A stretch of DNA of 64,000 bases from Solanum dulcamara (taxonomy: Eukaryota > Streptophyta > Magnoliopsida > Solanales > Solanaceae), in the NCBI RefSeq assembly GCF_947179165.1, contig NC_077241.1:32607246-32671245 (forward strand). Reading direction: 5' to 3'. Within the stretch, counting starts at the first letter, position 1; each line of letters opens with the position of its first letter. A model generated the notes under the pieces. It worked only from the letters and a program-made list of their open reading frames with translations, did not search any database and was not told the origin of the DNA. Positions 35,620 to 48,032 of this stretch are shown one piece after another. The position numbers were made by a program, and so were the translations under genes.

Positions 35620-36890
35620 ATGCCTCCAAAACGTACTGCTAGCCAGAGGAATGCCGATAATGCAGAGATGCCCCAGTCTGAGGTACGCCCGATAAAGGCT
35701 TGAGGCTGACCTGTGAGGTATGCGGAGGCTCCCTATGTGCCTGCTACTCTACCTGTACCCACATTAGAGGCAGAATTTAGAGGGGCGATTGCAATGCTCA
35801 CTCAATTAATGGCTGCCCGAAATGGTAACCAGAGTTCACGACTCTTAGCTCTAGTTCCCAAGAGCCATCTGCTGCCGCCAGAATTCGAGACTTTCTGAGA
35901 ATGAATCCACCGGCATTCACGGGTTCTAAGGTTGATGAAGACCCTCAAAACTTTATTGACGAAATGTGGAAAATTCTGAAAGTTATGCATGCTACGGAAA
36001 TTGAGGGGGTTGAATTGGTGTCTTATTAACTCAAGGATGTGGCAAACATCTCGTATAACTAATGGGAGCAAGGTAGGGGTAAGGATGCTAAACCTGCTAG
36101 GTGGGATGAATTTGAGGGAGCCTTTCTTGACCACTTTTTTCCCCGGGAGTTGAGGGAAGCGAAAGTGGAGGAATTTGTGAATCTGAGATAGGAGTGTATG
36201 ACTATTAAAGAGTATGGCCTGAAGTTCATCCAGCTGTCCAGGTATGCTCCAGAAATGATCCTAGATATGAGGTCAAAGATGAGGAAGTTCATCTCCGGAT
36301 TAGGAAGGCATGTAAAGAAGGAGTGCAAAGTAGCATTGTTGATCTCGGATATGGATATTTCCAGATTAATGGTATATGCTCAACAAGTAGAGGATGAGAA
36401 AAGAAGAGACAGAGAAGAGCACTTGAGAAAGAAGGTAAAATCAGCGGGCCATGAGAGTGAGCAGAGGCAAAACAAGAGAAATAGGTCCTTCTTCCAGAAG
36501 AGGCCTTCCTACTATGCCTCATCTACCGCCAGTACTTCTATGCTGCAGAACAGGTATGATCGGCAGGGACAAAGTCGCCTGAACCTCAGAACACAGGGTT
36601 CTCAATCCCAGGCCAGCATAAGTCAAGGCTCGAGAGGGAAGCCACCATGCGGTAAGTGTGGTAGGCTCCACTTGGGAGAATGCAGAGCAGGAAGGGTTGG
36701 TTGTTATAAATATGGCCAAATGGACCAGTTTTAGAGGGAGTGCCCGACAGGGGGAAACAAAGTCCAGCATTCGGCCACTGCACCACCGGCTAGGGGTAAC
36801 CAGAGGGGCACTACTTCAGGTATGAGTGGACGTACAAACCGCTTGTATGCCATGGGTAGTCGCTAACATCAAGAGAACTCTCCAAACGTC
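35620..36890 (+). pseudogene. gag pseudogene, concatemer internal copy 1
   Basis: The start ATG at 35620 (MPPKRTASQRN) is 200 nt after the primer-binding site and is the same start as in copy 2. Stops appear from about codon 28 on. The capsid-type gag domain is at about 35900-36330 (NPPAFTGSKVDEDP, WDEFEGAFLDHFFP, then LSRYAPEM). A basic linker follows, then the zinc-knuckle region (36648-36743). The first part there is CGKCGRLHLGEC. The second part is CYKYGQMDQF, where cysteine 2 is tyrosine, the histidine is glutamine, and a stop sits before the last cysteine. The longest open part is 36198-36734. Gag would form the particle that packages element RNA. This copy cannot make it. Confidence 0.88.
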
Positions 36891-39800
36891 GTGATGGGTA
36901 TGATTCGAGTCTCTTTTCTTGATTGTTATGTGTTGATGGATCCGGGTGCCACCCTATCTTTTGTGACTCCTTATGTGGCTAGTAAATTCGATAAAGTTCC
37001 TGAATATATTCTTGAGCCTTTCAGTGTAACCACTCCTATGGGTGATTCTGTCTTAGCTGAGAGAGTCTATAGAGATTGAACTGTGTCAATTCATCACAGG
37101 GATACCTTGGCTGACTTGGTCGAGTTGGACATGGTTGATTTCGATGTGATCCTTGTCATGGACTGGCTTTATGTTTGTTATGCCTCTATTGATTGTAGGA
37201 CTCAAATTGTTAAGTTCATATTCCCAAATGAAGTTGCCATAGAGTGGAAGGGTAGTCCGATTATGCCTAAGGGTAAGTTTATTTCTTACCTTAGGCCCAG
37301 GAAGCTAATCTCAAAAGGGTGTATCTATCACCTTGTCTGAGTGAAAGATGGCAATGTTGAGTCTCCATCTCTCGAGTCGGTCCCGATTATCAATGAGTTT
37401 CCCGACGTCTTTCCCGAGGATCTGCCTGGAGTCCCTCCTGATAGGGAGATCGGCTTCGGGATTGATGTTCTTCCTGATACCCAGCCTATCTCAATCCCTC
37501 CATATAGAATGGTTCCAGCTGAGTTGAAGGAGTTGAAAGAACAGTTAAAAGAGTTGAAAGAATAGTTGAAGGAGTTGAAAGAACAGTTGAAGGACTTCTT
37601 AGATAAGGGATTCATTAGGCCGAGTATCTCACCATAGGGTGCTCTAGTCCTATTCGTGCGAAAGAAGGATGGGTCCCTTAGAATGTATATTGACTACAGG
37701 CAGTTGAATAAGGTCACAGTAAAGAACAAATACCCTCTCCCTAGAATAGACGACTTATTCGATCAACTTCAGGGTGCCACTTGCTTCTCAAAGATAGACC
37801 TGAGATCTAGCTACCATCAGTTGAAGGTGAGGGAGAGTGATATTTCAAAGATAGCATTTCGGACCTGTTATGGCCATTTTGAATTTTTGGTCATGTCCTT
37901 CGGGTTAACTAATGCCCCCGCAGCTTTCATGGATCTCATGAACCGAGTGTTTAAACCATATCTTGATATGTTTGTGATTGTATTCATAGATGATATTCTG
38001 GTCTACTCTAAGAATGAAGAGGAGCACGCCTATCATCTTAGAGTCGTTTTACAAACCTTGAGAGACTAGGTATTCTATGCAAAGTTATCTAAATGTGAAT
38101 TTTGGCTTGCATTAATGGCCTTCTTAGGCCACATTGTATATGGAGATGGAATTCAGGTTGACGCCCAGAAGATTGAAGCTATGAAGAATTGGCCCAGACC
38201 CACATCCCCGACAGAGATAAGAAACGTCTTGGATCTGGTTGGCTATTATCGAAGGTTTGTAGAAGGATTCTCATCCATATAATCACCATTGACTAAGCTG
38301 ACTCAAAAGAAGTCTAAGTTCCAATGGTCCGATGCTTGTGAGGAGAGTTTCTAGAGATTGAAGACCAAGCTAACCACTGCTCCTATCCTGACCTTGCCTG
38401 ATGGAACAGAGGGCTTTGTGGTCTACTGTGATGCATCCAGAAGTGGTTTGGGTTGTGTGTTGATGCAAAGGGGGAAGGTGATAGCCTATGCTTCAAGACA
38501 GCTTAAGGTCCATGAGAGGAACTACCCAACTCATGACCTCGAGCTGGCAGTTGTGGTGTTTGTGCTTAAAATCTGGCGCCACTACTTGTATGGAGTGCAT
38601 GTTGACGTATTCACCGATCACAAGAGCTTACAATATGTCTTCAGCCAGAAGGAACTCAACCTGAGGCAAAGGAGATGGCTTGAACTACTCAAGGACTACG
38701 ACATGAGCATCCTCTACCATCCAGGCAAAGCTAATATTGTTGTTGATGCTCTCAGCAGGTTGTCTATGGGTAGCCCTACCTATATGGATGAGGGAAGGAG
38801 GGAACTGGCGAAGGAGGTACATCGATTAGCCCGATTGAGAGTTCGACTCGAAGAGAACAATGAAGGTGGGGTAAACATTTGAGATGCGGCTACGTCCTCA
38901 CTTATAGCAAAGGTAAAGGAAAAACAAGATCAGGATCCCATCCTCCTCCGGTTGAAAGAAGTTGTTCATAAACAAGGAGTGATGGTTTTCACCAAAGGGG
39001 GAGATGGTGTGTTGAGGTACCAAAGTAGGTTGTGTGTACCTGATGTCGATGATGTTCGAGAGAGGATTATGGCCGAAGCGCATAGTTCCAAATACTCTAT
39101 TCATCTAGGCTCCACAAAAATGTACCATGACTTAAGGGAAATCTATTGGTGGATTGGGATGAAGAGGGATATTGCGGAATTTGTTTCCAAGTGCCCGAAT
39201 TGCCAACAGGTGAAGGTTGAGCATCAAAGGCCATGTGGTTTAGCCTAAAACATAGAAATTCCAGAATGGAAGTGGGAGATGATCAACATGGACTTTATTA
39301 CAAGCTTGCTGAGGTCCCGAAAGCAACACGCTTCCATTTGGGTGATTGTGGATAGAATGACGAAATCAGCTCACTTCTTGGCGGTTAAGACTACTGACAC
39401 TACAAAAGATTATGCAAAGTTGTACATATAGGAGATCGTCAGATTGCATGGGGTCCCTTTGTCTATCATATCAGACAGAGGATCCCAATTCACTTCCTAA
39501 TTTTGGAAATCCTTTCAGAAGGGATTAGGTTTGAAGATCAACTTGAGTATAACCTTCTATCCCCAGAAATTATGGCCAAGCAGAGCGCACCATCCAGACA
39601 TTGGAAGATATGTTGAGGGCATGTGTGCTTGACTTCAAGGGAAATTGGGATGATCACTTACCTCTCATAGAGTTTGCATATAACAATAGCTATCATGCAA
39701 GCATCCAAATGGCTCCTTATGAAGCTTTGTATGGGAGGAGGTGTAGATCGCCCATTGGGTGGTTTGAAGTTGGTGAGATTGAGTTGATTGGGCCTGACTT

Positions 39801-40371
39801 TGTTCACCAAGCTATGGAGAAGGTGAGAGTTGTCCAAGATAGGCTAAAGACAGCCCAAAGCCGCCAAAAATCTTACACAAACAGGAGGAAAAGAGACTTA
39901 GAGTTTGAGGTGGGTGATTGGGTGTACTTTAAAGTGTTACCGATGAAGGGTGTTATGAGGTTTGGAAGGAAAGGGAAGCTCAGTCCTCGATATATTGGTC
40001 CTTACCAGATTTCGAGGTGGATTGGGAGTGTTGCCTACGAGTTGGAGTTACCTTCAGAGCTAGCCTCTATTCATCCGGTATTCTACATTTTGATGTTGAA
40101 GAAGTGCTTAGGCAATCCCTCATTGGTAGTCCCCATTGATAGTATCGGAGTTAAGGATAGCTTATCCTATGAAGAGGTTTTGGTCTAAATTCTTGATCGC
40201 CAAATCCGCAAATTGAGGAACAAAGAGGTCGCCTCAGTCAAGGTCCTCTAGAGGAACAAATTTTCTGAGGAAGCCACATGGGAAGCGGAAGAATCTATGA
40301 AATCTAAATATCCAGATCTATTCGTGCCTACCGACGAGAATGTTGAAGGTAATGCCCTTTCCTTGACTTGA
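36891..40371 (+). pseudogene. pol pseudogene, concatemer internal copy 1 (PR-RT-RH-IN-chromodomain)
   Basis: Protease motif DPGA at 36939-36950. RT is at about 37600-38130: [39 protein letters not shown], with the palm FIDD intact at 37983-37994. RNase H is at 38370-38760 ([32 protein letters not shown]). The integrase zinc finger is at 39085-39225, with CPNCQQVKVEHQRP kept. The catalytic core (39290-39600) has stops at 39246-39248 and 39429-39431, and a frameshift near 39565 by comparison with copy 2. The C-terminal part is 39601-40188 and the chromodomain runs to the stop at 40369-40371. Four stops are shared with copy 2 (37563, 37635, 38352, 40249) and others are private (such as 37077, 37338, 38067). 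Confidence 0.9.
37516..37600 (+). repeat. Expanded KELKEQL coding repeat upstream of RT, copy 1
   Basis: A GAGTTGAAAGAACAGTTGAA-type unit is present about four times here. Copy 2 (45075-45115) has about two. The encoded peptide would be runs of LKELKEQ. The extra units are in frame lengths and so would not by themselves break the protein, but the shared TAG at 37563-37565 lies within them. Confidence 0.8.
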
Positions 40372-40503
40372 ATTCATTTGTGCCTTTTGAGTCTTGATTG
40401 ATAATTGTTTTAGAATTTGATTGATTGAATGACTAAATTCTTGATTGTGATTTGCTCTCCGAGTCCATTCTTGTTTACTCGCCGTTCGAGGATGAATGAT
40501 CCT

Positions 40504-40516
40504 AAGGGGGAGATAA
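40504..40516 (+). other. Polypurine tract, internal copy 1
   Basis: AAGGGGGAGATAA directly before LTR B, preceded by TTCGAGGATGAATG. Matches 48020-48032 at the end of copy 2. Confidence 0.85.
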
Positions 40517-42960
40517 TGTCATACCCCTCAAAATTCTTCCCTAAGATTCAGACTCTTCTTGTATTTGGGTAGGGTCGAACTCGAGTATTATGGAGCATTT
40601 GTAGGAGTTAATATGAGTCCTTGAGAAATTGAGAAGTGCTAGAGGTGATGTGGGGTCACGAAGGACCCCTAGGACGCAGCTGAGTCCAAAAGATTTATCG
40701 TGGCTAAGTTTTAGGATGAGTTCATATGAGGGGTCAACTTCTAACGATCCTATCTTTTGAAAGACGACAATCTGGGTGGCCCACGACCTATCAAATTAAA
40801 GGTCATCGAGTCTTCTTTTCAACGCCACCAAGAATGTAATTTTTGGAGTTCGGAGTAAAAAGATATGACGATCCTAAGATGAACTAGCATAGTAGAGATT
40901 TTCAGGCCTGGGTTGCAATTGCTGGAAAACTTGGCCTTGGCACTGTAAGGGTGCGACGTTCCACTATCGCGCCAAAAATATGCCTTAATATTTTGGGCTC
41001 TTCCGCGGCGCGCCACTAAAAGGGGTGTAGGGTTTTTCATGCCAATTTACAAAACCCAGAAAATATTAGCCTTGGCGCTGTAAGGGCACGACGCGCAACT
41101 ATCGCACCAGAAATATGCCTCAGTAGTTTGGTCTCTTGCGCGGCGCGCCACTACAAGGTGTGCAGGTTTTAGAGGTAATCAGCCTGGCACTGTAATGGCG
41201 CGGTACGCCACTAGCGCGCCAGGTGCATTTTTGCCTATTTTTTAGAACTTTTGAGAAGGGGCAATTTGGAAACTTACCCAAATTATATATGTATCACCCT
41301 AGACTATTTTGAGATAATATTTTCAGCCCCCATTCTTTCTCTCTCTTCTTCTTCCACTCCAAATCCTCCTCCAACAAGAAGAGTTCCAAGAGCTTTAAGG
41401 TTTGAGTTCTCCATTGAAGACCCCACCATAAGGTTTTCTTCAAGTCTTCACTAAGGTATGTAAGGCTATCCGAAACATGGGTTGAGTCCACCCATGTGCC
41501 CTACCCTTGCTTGAGGTTAGATGTCCATGGAAATGGAGTTTCTTGGTATGGTTTAGGTTTGATTGAGTTTTGTCCCCTATTTATTTGATGCTATATGTGT
41601 TGTTGTTGGTGAGCTAAGAAGTTCCTAAGACCTTCATGTTAGTATGAGTTGATGGAGATGACTTGTTATTATGTTTTGTTGATCTCTCTAGTCATTTGAT
41701 TATGTTGCTTAAGTCAATTACCTTAAATGTGTTATTCTACTTGAATTGTTGAGCTAAAGTCATAGAGTTGTGATGAGTCTTGAGGATATGTCACAAATGC
41801 TTATCTAAATGAGGCTTGATTGAGTTAATTGGAGGATAGAATTGACGAGTGGACGAGGTCCTAAATGGAACTTGCCATTATGACTTAATTGAGTTGAAAT
41901 GAGAATAGAGTTGACGAGTTGGCAATGTCCCACATAAAACTAGCCGTGAGGGCTTGTTTGAGATGATTGGAGGGAGTCTTATGAGCATAGAGTCATGGGA
42001 GGAGTATCGAGCAATGAGGCGGGCGAGAGTATAGTCCGTACTCGAACCCTAGGAACTACGCCACCAACGTAGGTAGGGATGGAACCGTTAAAGTCGGATG
42101 CTTCCCATTGGATAGAACCATTAATGTCGGATGTTTCCCATTTATTTGTCCTGAAATGATAAGACTTGACTAATCGATGGTATCCATGATTAGGGAGGCG
42201 TTCATGCCCTAGCAAGTTATCTACGGACGTGGCAACAACGTCTGATTGTTGTACTATCACCGGCTCATAGGTGATGGTTGTCGGATAAGAGAAACTCCCA
42301 TTTAGGTCTTGATATTGCTCCGAGTCAGTTGAGTTGAGTGGCTTATGAGTTAGTCCCGTCTAAACTATTCTTGTTAGACTTAGGACACTTGATTGAGTTG
42401 TCATGTATGTATGAGTTGAGACCTAGAGTTGATGTTGATGTTTCTTTGATGTTTGTTTTATCCGGCAATTTTACATACTTGTATATTCCATGTACTGATG
42501 CCATTTGGCCTGTATCGTTTCATGATGGAGAGATAGGCACTAGAGATCGTCAAACAGCACTCCGTTGAAGATCCACACACACTCCCAGCTAGTTGGTGAG
42601 TCCTCCTAGTTTTCGGAGGATGTTGAACTTTATTGTATAGTTTTGTTGTAGTTTCTTTTACTTTGACTTCTTGGTAGCAATGGGCTTGTCATTGGCACCT
42701 CCTAAACTTTGATAGAGTCTTCATAGGCTAAAGTATGGGGAGGTTGAACTGTTATTTTGAGGACTCCTATTATACTTATTTTATTGAGTTAAACATGTTT
42801 GGACTTCGGCCCCCATATTGTAAATAACATGTTATAATTGAGCCTCCCTTTGAGCGTATATGACTGAATGACGGAATGATTGAGTTAGGTGGTTCACCTG
42901 ACGATCAAAAATGGCTTTCAAGTGCCGATCACGTCTAGGGTACCCTCCCGGGGCGTGACA
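40517..42960 (+). repeat. LTR B, shared central LTR of the concatemer
   Basis: 2,444 bp, TGTCATACCCC to GGGGCGTGACA. It follows the polypurine tract of copy 1 and precedes the primer-binding site of copy 2, so it serves both. The segment duplicated in LTR A is single here. CpG-rich palindromes lie at 40931-41223 and TATATAT at 41284-41290. Confidence 0.92.
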
Positions 42961-42964
42961 AATA

Positions 42965-42976
42965 TGGTATCAGAGC
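42965..42976 (+). other. Primer-binding site, internal copy 2
   Basis: TGGTATCAGAGC, perfect iMet complement, 4 nt after the LTR B end. Confidence 0.9.
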
Positions 42977-43177
42977 ACAGAGTTCAAGTGTCCTAGGGAG
43001 TCTATGAAGCCATGTCTAGTAGAGTCTTGCTTATGGGTGTGTTGTGCACCACACTTATAAGCAAGAGGCTATAGGACATTAGGAATTGTTTCCCCTCTTT
43101 CATACTGTGAATTCGTGCGATGGAGTTAAACTCTATGAAACTTCCCTTCTAATTCGTGCGTTTATACGTTATAGAGA

Positions 43178-44452
43178 ATGCCTCCAAAACATACTACTAG
43201 CCAGAGGAATGCCGATAATGTAGAAATGCCCAAGTCTGAGGTACGCCCGGCAAGGGCTAGAGGCCGATCTGCGAAGTATGCGTAGGCGCCCCAAGTGCCT
43301 GCTACTTGGCCTGCATCCACGTCAGAGGCAGAATTTAGAGGGGTGATTGAAATGCTCACTCAATTAATGGCTGCCTGAAATGGTAACTAGAGTTCACCGA
43401 CTCTTAGCTCTAGTTCCCAAGAGCTATATGCTGCCGTCAGAATTCAAGACTTTCTGAGAATGAATCCACCGGCATTCACGGGTTCTAAGGTTGATGAAGA
43501 CCCTCTAAACTTTATTGACGAAATATGGAAAATTCTGAAAGTTATGCATGCTACAGAAATTGACGGGGTTGAGTTGGGGTCTTATCAACTCAAGGATGTG
43601 GCAAACATCTGGTATAACCAATGGGAGCAAGGTAGGGGTGAGGATGCTGAACCTTCTAAGTGGGATGAATTTGAGGGAGCCTTTCTTGACTACTTCTTTC
43701 CCTGAGAGTTGAGGGAAGCGAAAGTGGAGGAATTTGTGAATCTGAGACAAGAGGGTACGACTGTTAAGGAGTATGGCTTGAAGTTCATCCAGCTGTCCAG
43801 GTATGCTCCAGAAATGTCCCAGATATGAGGTCAAAGATGAGGAAGTTCATCTCCGGATTAGGGAGGCATGTGAAGAAGTAGTGCAAAGCAGCATTGTTGA
43901 TCTCGGATATGGATATTTCCAGATTAATGGTATATGCTCGATAGGTAGAGGATGAGAAAAGAAGAGACAGAGAAGAGCACCTGAGCAAGAAGGTAAAATC
44001 AGCGGGCCATGAGAGTGAGCAGAGGCAAAACAAGGGCAACAGGTCGTTCTTCCAGAAGAGGCCTTCCAACTATGCCTCATCTATCGCCAGTGCTTCTATG
44101 CTGCACAACAGGTATGATCGGCAGGGACAGATTTGCCAGAACCTCATACCACAGGGTTCTAAATCCAAGGCCAGCGTAAGTCAAGGCTCGAGAGGGAATC
44201 CACCATACGACAAATGTTATAGGCTCCACTTGGGAGAATGCAGAGTAGGAAGAGTTGGTTGTTATAAATACGGCCAAATGGACCATTTTCAGAAGGAGTG
44301 CCCGACAGGGGGAAACAGAGTCCAGCATTCGGCCATCGCACCACCGGCTAGGGATAACTAGAGGGACACTACTTCAGGTACGAGTGGAGGTACAAACCTC
44401 CTGTATGCCATGGGTAGTCGCCAAGATCAAGAGAACTCTCCAAATGTCGTGA
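43178..44452 (+). pseudogene. gag pseudogene, concatemer internal copy 2
   Basis: The start ATG at 43178 (MPPKHTTSQRN) matches copy 1. The best open part of the gag domain is 43460-43705 (NPPAFTGSKVDEDP, WDEFEGAFLDYFFP). One base is missing near 43816 relative to copy 1 and shifts the frame. Stops also lie in the N-terminal region and the linker. The zinc-knuckle region is 44206-44301. Its first part has lost a cysteine (YDKCYRLHLGEC). In the second, CYKYGQMDHFQKEC, the second cysteine is tyrosine while the histidine and last cysteine remain. The gag is dead but less damaged at the C-terminal knuckle than copy 1. Confidence 0.88.
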
Positions 44453-47400
44453 TGAGTATGATTCGAGTCTCTTATCTTGATTGTTATGTGTTGATGGATC
44501 CGGGTGCCACCCTATCTTTTGTGACTCCTTATATGGCTAGTAAATTTGATAAAGTTCCTGAATATCTTCTTAAGCCTTTTAGTGTAACCACTCCTGTGGG
44601 TGATTCTGTCTTAGCTGAGAGAGTCTATAGAGATTGCACTGCATCAATTCATCACAGGGATACCTTGGCTGACTTGGTCGAGTTGGACATGGTTGATTTC
44701 GATGTGATCCTTGTCATGGACTGGCTTTATGTCTGTTATGCCTCCATTGATTGTAGGACTCAAATTGTTAAGTTCACATTCCCAAATAAAACTGCCATAG
44801 AGTGGAAGGGTAGTCTGGTTATGCCTAAGGGTAAGTTTATTTCTTACCTTAGGGCCAGGAAGCTAATCTCAAAAGGGTGTATCTATCACTTTGTCTCAGT
44901 GAAAGATGGCAATGTTGAGTCTCCATCTCTCGAGTCAGTCCCGATTGTCAATGAGTTTCCCGACGTCTTTCCCGAGGATCTGCCTGGAGTCCCTCCTGAT
45001 AGGGAGATCGGCTTTGGGAATGATGTTCTTCCTGACACCCAGCCTATCTCAATCCCTCCATATAGAATGGCTCCAACCGAGTTGAAGGAGTTGAAAGAAT
45101 AGTTGAAGGACTTGTTAGATAAGGGATTCATTAGGCCGAGTGTCTCACCATAGGGTGCTCCAGTCCTATTAGTGAGAAAGAAGGATGGGTTCCTTAGAAT
45201 GTGTATTGACTACAGGCAGCTGAATAAGGTCACCGTAAAGAACAAATACCCTCTCCCCAGAATAGACGACTTATTCGATCCACTTTAGGGTGCCACTTGC
45301 TTCTCAAAGATTGACCTGAGATCTGGCTATCATCAGTTGAAGGTGAGGGAGAGTTATATTCCAAAGACAACATTTCGGACATGTTATGGCCATTTCAAAT
45401 TTTTGGTCATGTCCTTCGGGTTGACTAATGCCCCCGCAGCTTTCATGGATCTCATGAACCGAGTGTTTAAACCATATCTTGATATGTTTGTGATTGTATT
45501 CATAGATGATATTCTGGTCTACTCCACGAATGAAGAGGAGCACGCCTATCATCTTAGAGTCATTTTACAAACCTTGAGAGACCAGGTATTGTATGCAAAG
45601 TTCTCTAAATGTGAATTTTGGCTTGCATCAGTGGCCTTCTTAGGCCATATTATATCTGGAGATGGAATTTAGGTTGATGCCCAGAAGATTAAAGCTGTGA
45701 AAAATTGGCCCAGACCCACATCCCCGACAGAGATAAGAAGCTTTTTGGGTCTGGCTGGCTATTATCGAAGTTTTGTAGAGGGATTCTCATCCATATCATC
45801 ACCATTGACTAAGCTTACTCAAAAGAAGGCTAAGTTCCAATGGTCCGATGCTTTTGAGGAGAGTTTCTAGAGATTGAAGACCAAGCTAACCACTGCTCCT
45901 GTCCTGACCTTGCCTGATAGAATAGAGGGCTTTGTGGTCTACTGTGATGCATCCAGAAGTTGTTTGGGTTGTGTGTTGATGCAAAGGGGGAAGGTGATAG
46001 CCTATGCTTCAAGACAGCTTAAGGTTCATGAGAGGAACTACCCAACTCATGACCTCGAGATGGAAGCTATGGTATTTGCGCTTAAAATCTGGCAGCACTA
46101 CTTGTATGGAGTGTATGTTGACGTATTCACCAATCACAAGAGCTTACAATATGTTTTCAGCTAGAAGGAACTCAACGTGAGGCAAAGGAGATAGCTCGAG
46201 CTACTCAAGGACTACGACATGAGCATCCTCTACCATCCAGGTAAAGCTAATGTTGTTGCTGATGCTTTTAGCAGGTTGTCTATGGGTAGCACTGCCCATG
46301 TTGAGGAGGGAAGGAGGGAACTGGCGAAGGAGGTACATCGATTAGCCCGATTGGGAGTTCGAGTCGAAGAGAACAATGAAGGTAGGGTAAATGTTTGAGA
46401 TGGGGCTACATCCTCACTTGTAGCAGAGGTAAAGGAGAAACAAGATCAGGATCCCATCCTCCTCCGGTTGAAAGAAGTTGTTCCCAAACAAGGGATGATG
46501 GTTTTCACCAAAGAGGGAGATGGTATGTTGAGGTACCAAAGTAGGTTGTGTGCACCTGATGTCGATCATTTTCGAGAGAGGATTATGGCCGAAGCGCATA
46601 GTTCCATATACTCTATTCATCCAGGCTCCACAAAAATGTACCATGACTTAAGGGAAATCTATTGGTAGAGTGGGATGAAGAGGGATATTGTGGAATTTGT
46701 TTCTAAGTGCCCGAATTGCCAACAGGTGAAGGTTGAGCATCAAAGGCCATTTGGTTTAGCCCAAAACATAGAAATTCCAGAATGGAAGTGGGAGATGATC
46801 AACATGGACTTTATTACAGGCTTGTCGAGGTCCCGAAAGCAACACAATTCCATTTGGGTGATTGTGGATAGAATGAAGAAATCAGCTCACTGCTTGGAGA
46901 TTAAGACTATTGATACCACATAATATTATGTAAAGTTGTACATACAGGAGATCATCAGATTTCATGGGGTCCCTTTGTCTATCATCTCAGATAGAGGAGC
47001 CCAATTCACTTCCCAATTTTGGAAATCCTTTCAGAAGGAATTAGGTTCGAAGGTGAACTTGAGTACAGACTTCCATCCCCAGACAGATGGCCAAGTAGAG
47101 CGCACCATCCAGACATTGGAAGATATGTTGAGGGCATGTGTGCTTGACTTCAAGGGAAATTGGGATGATCACTTACCTCTCATAGAGTTTGCATATAACA
47201 ATAGCTATCATGCAAGCATCCAAATGGCTCCTTATAAAGCTTTGTATGGGAAAAGGTGTAGATCGCCCATGGGGTGGTTTGAAGTTGGTGAGATTGAGTT
47301 GACTGGGCCTAAATTTGTTCACCAAGCCATGGAAAAGGTGAGAGTTATCCAAGATAGGCTAAAGACAGCTCAAAGCCGCCAAAAATCTTACACCGACGTG

Positions 47401-47892
47401 AGGAGAAAAGACTTAGAGTTTGAGGTGGGTGATTGGGTGTACTTGAAAGTGTCACCCATGAAGGGTGTCATGTGGTTTGGAAGGAAAGGGAAGCTCAGTC
47501 CTCGATATATTGGTCCTTACCAGATTTTGAGGTGGATTGGGAGTGTTGCCTACGAGTTGGAGTTACCTTCAGAGCTAGCCTCTATTCATCCAGTATTCTA
47601 CATTTCGATGTTGAAGAAGTGCTTAGGCAATCCCTCGTTGGTAGTCCCCATTAATAGTATCGGAGTTAAGGATAGCTTATCCTATGAAGAGGTTCCGGTC
47701 CAAATTCTTGATCGCCAAATCCGCAAATTGAGGAACAAAGAGGTCGCCTCAGTCAAGGTCCTCTAGAGGAACCAATTTTTTGAGGAAGCCATATGGGAAG
47801 CGGAGGAATCTATGAAATCTAAATATCCATATCTATTCGCGCCTACCGACGAGAATGTTGAAGGTAATGCCTATTTCCTTGATTTGAATTAA
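44453..47892 (+). pseudogene. pol pseudogene, concatemer internal copy 2 (PR-RT-RH-IN-chromodomain)
   Basis: Protease DPGA at 44497-44508, within an open stretch to 45102. RT 45110-45672, with [15 protein letters not shown] and FIDD at 45499-45510. RNase H 45890-46270 ([20 protein letters not shown]). The integrase zinc finger is at 46590-46740, with CPNCQQVKVEHQRP. The core and C-terminus are in the longest open run, 46936-47766, with SDRGAQFTS, FHPQTDGQVERTIQ and LSPRYIGPYQILRW. The chromodomain (47680-47892, YEEVPVQILDRQ, then WEAEESMKSKYPYLF) contains the shared TAG at 47764-47766 in place of a tryptophan. It ends in TAA at 47890-47892. Private stops include 46162, 46192 and 46666. This is the better-preserved copy, but still not translatable through. 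Confidence 0.9.
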
Positions 47893-48019
47893 TTTGTGCC
47901 TTTTGAGTCTTGATTGGTAATTATTTAAGAATTTGATTGATTGAATGACTAAATTCTTGATTGTGATTTGCGCCCCGAGTCCATTCTTTGTTACTCGTCA
48001 TTCGAGGACAAATAATCCC

Positions 48020-48032
48020 AAGGGGGAGATAG
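48020..48032 (+). other. Polypurine tract, internal copy 2
   Basis: AAGGGGGAGATAG before the TGTAACACCCC of LTR C, in the same context as 40504-40516. Confidence 0.85.

Noticed and set aside
46936..47766. Intact 276-codon integrase gene
   Set aside because: It is only the longest unbroken piece of the copy 2 pol. Upstream and downstream in-frame stops cut the polyprotein, and the chromodomain tryptophan is a stop.
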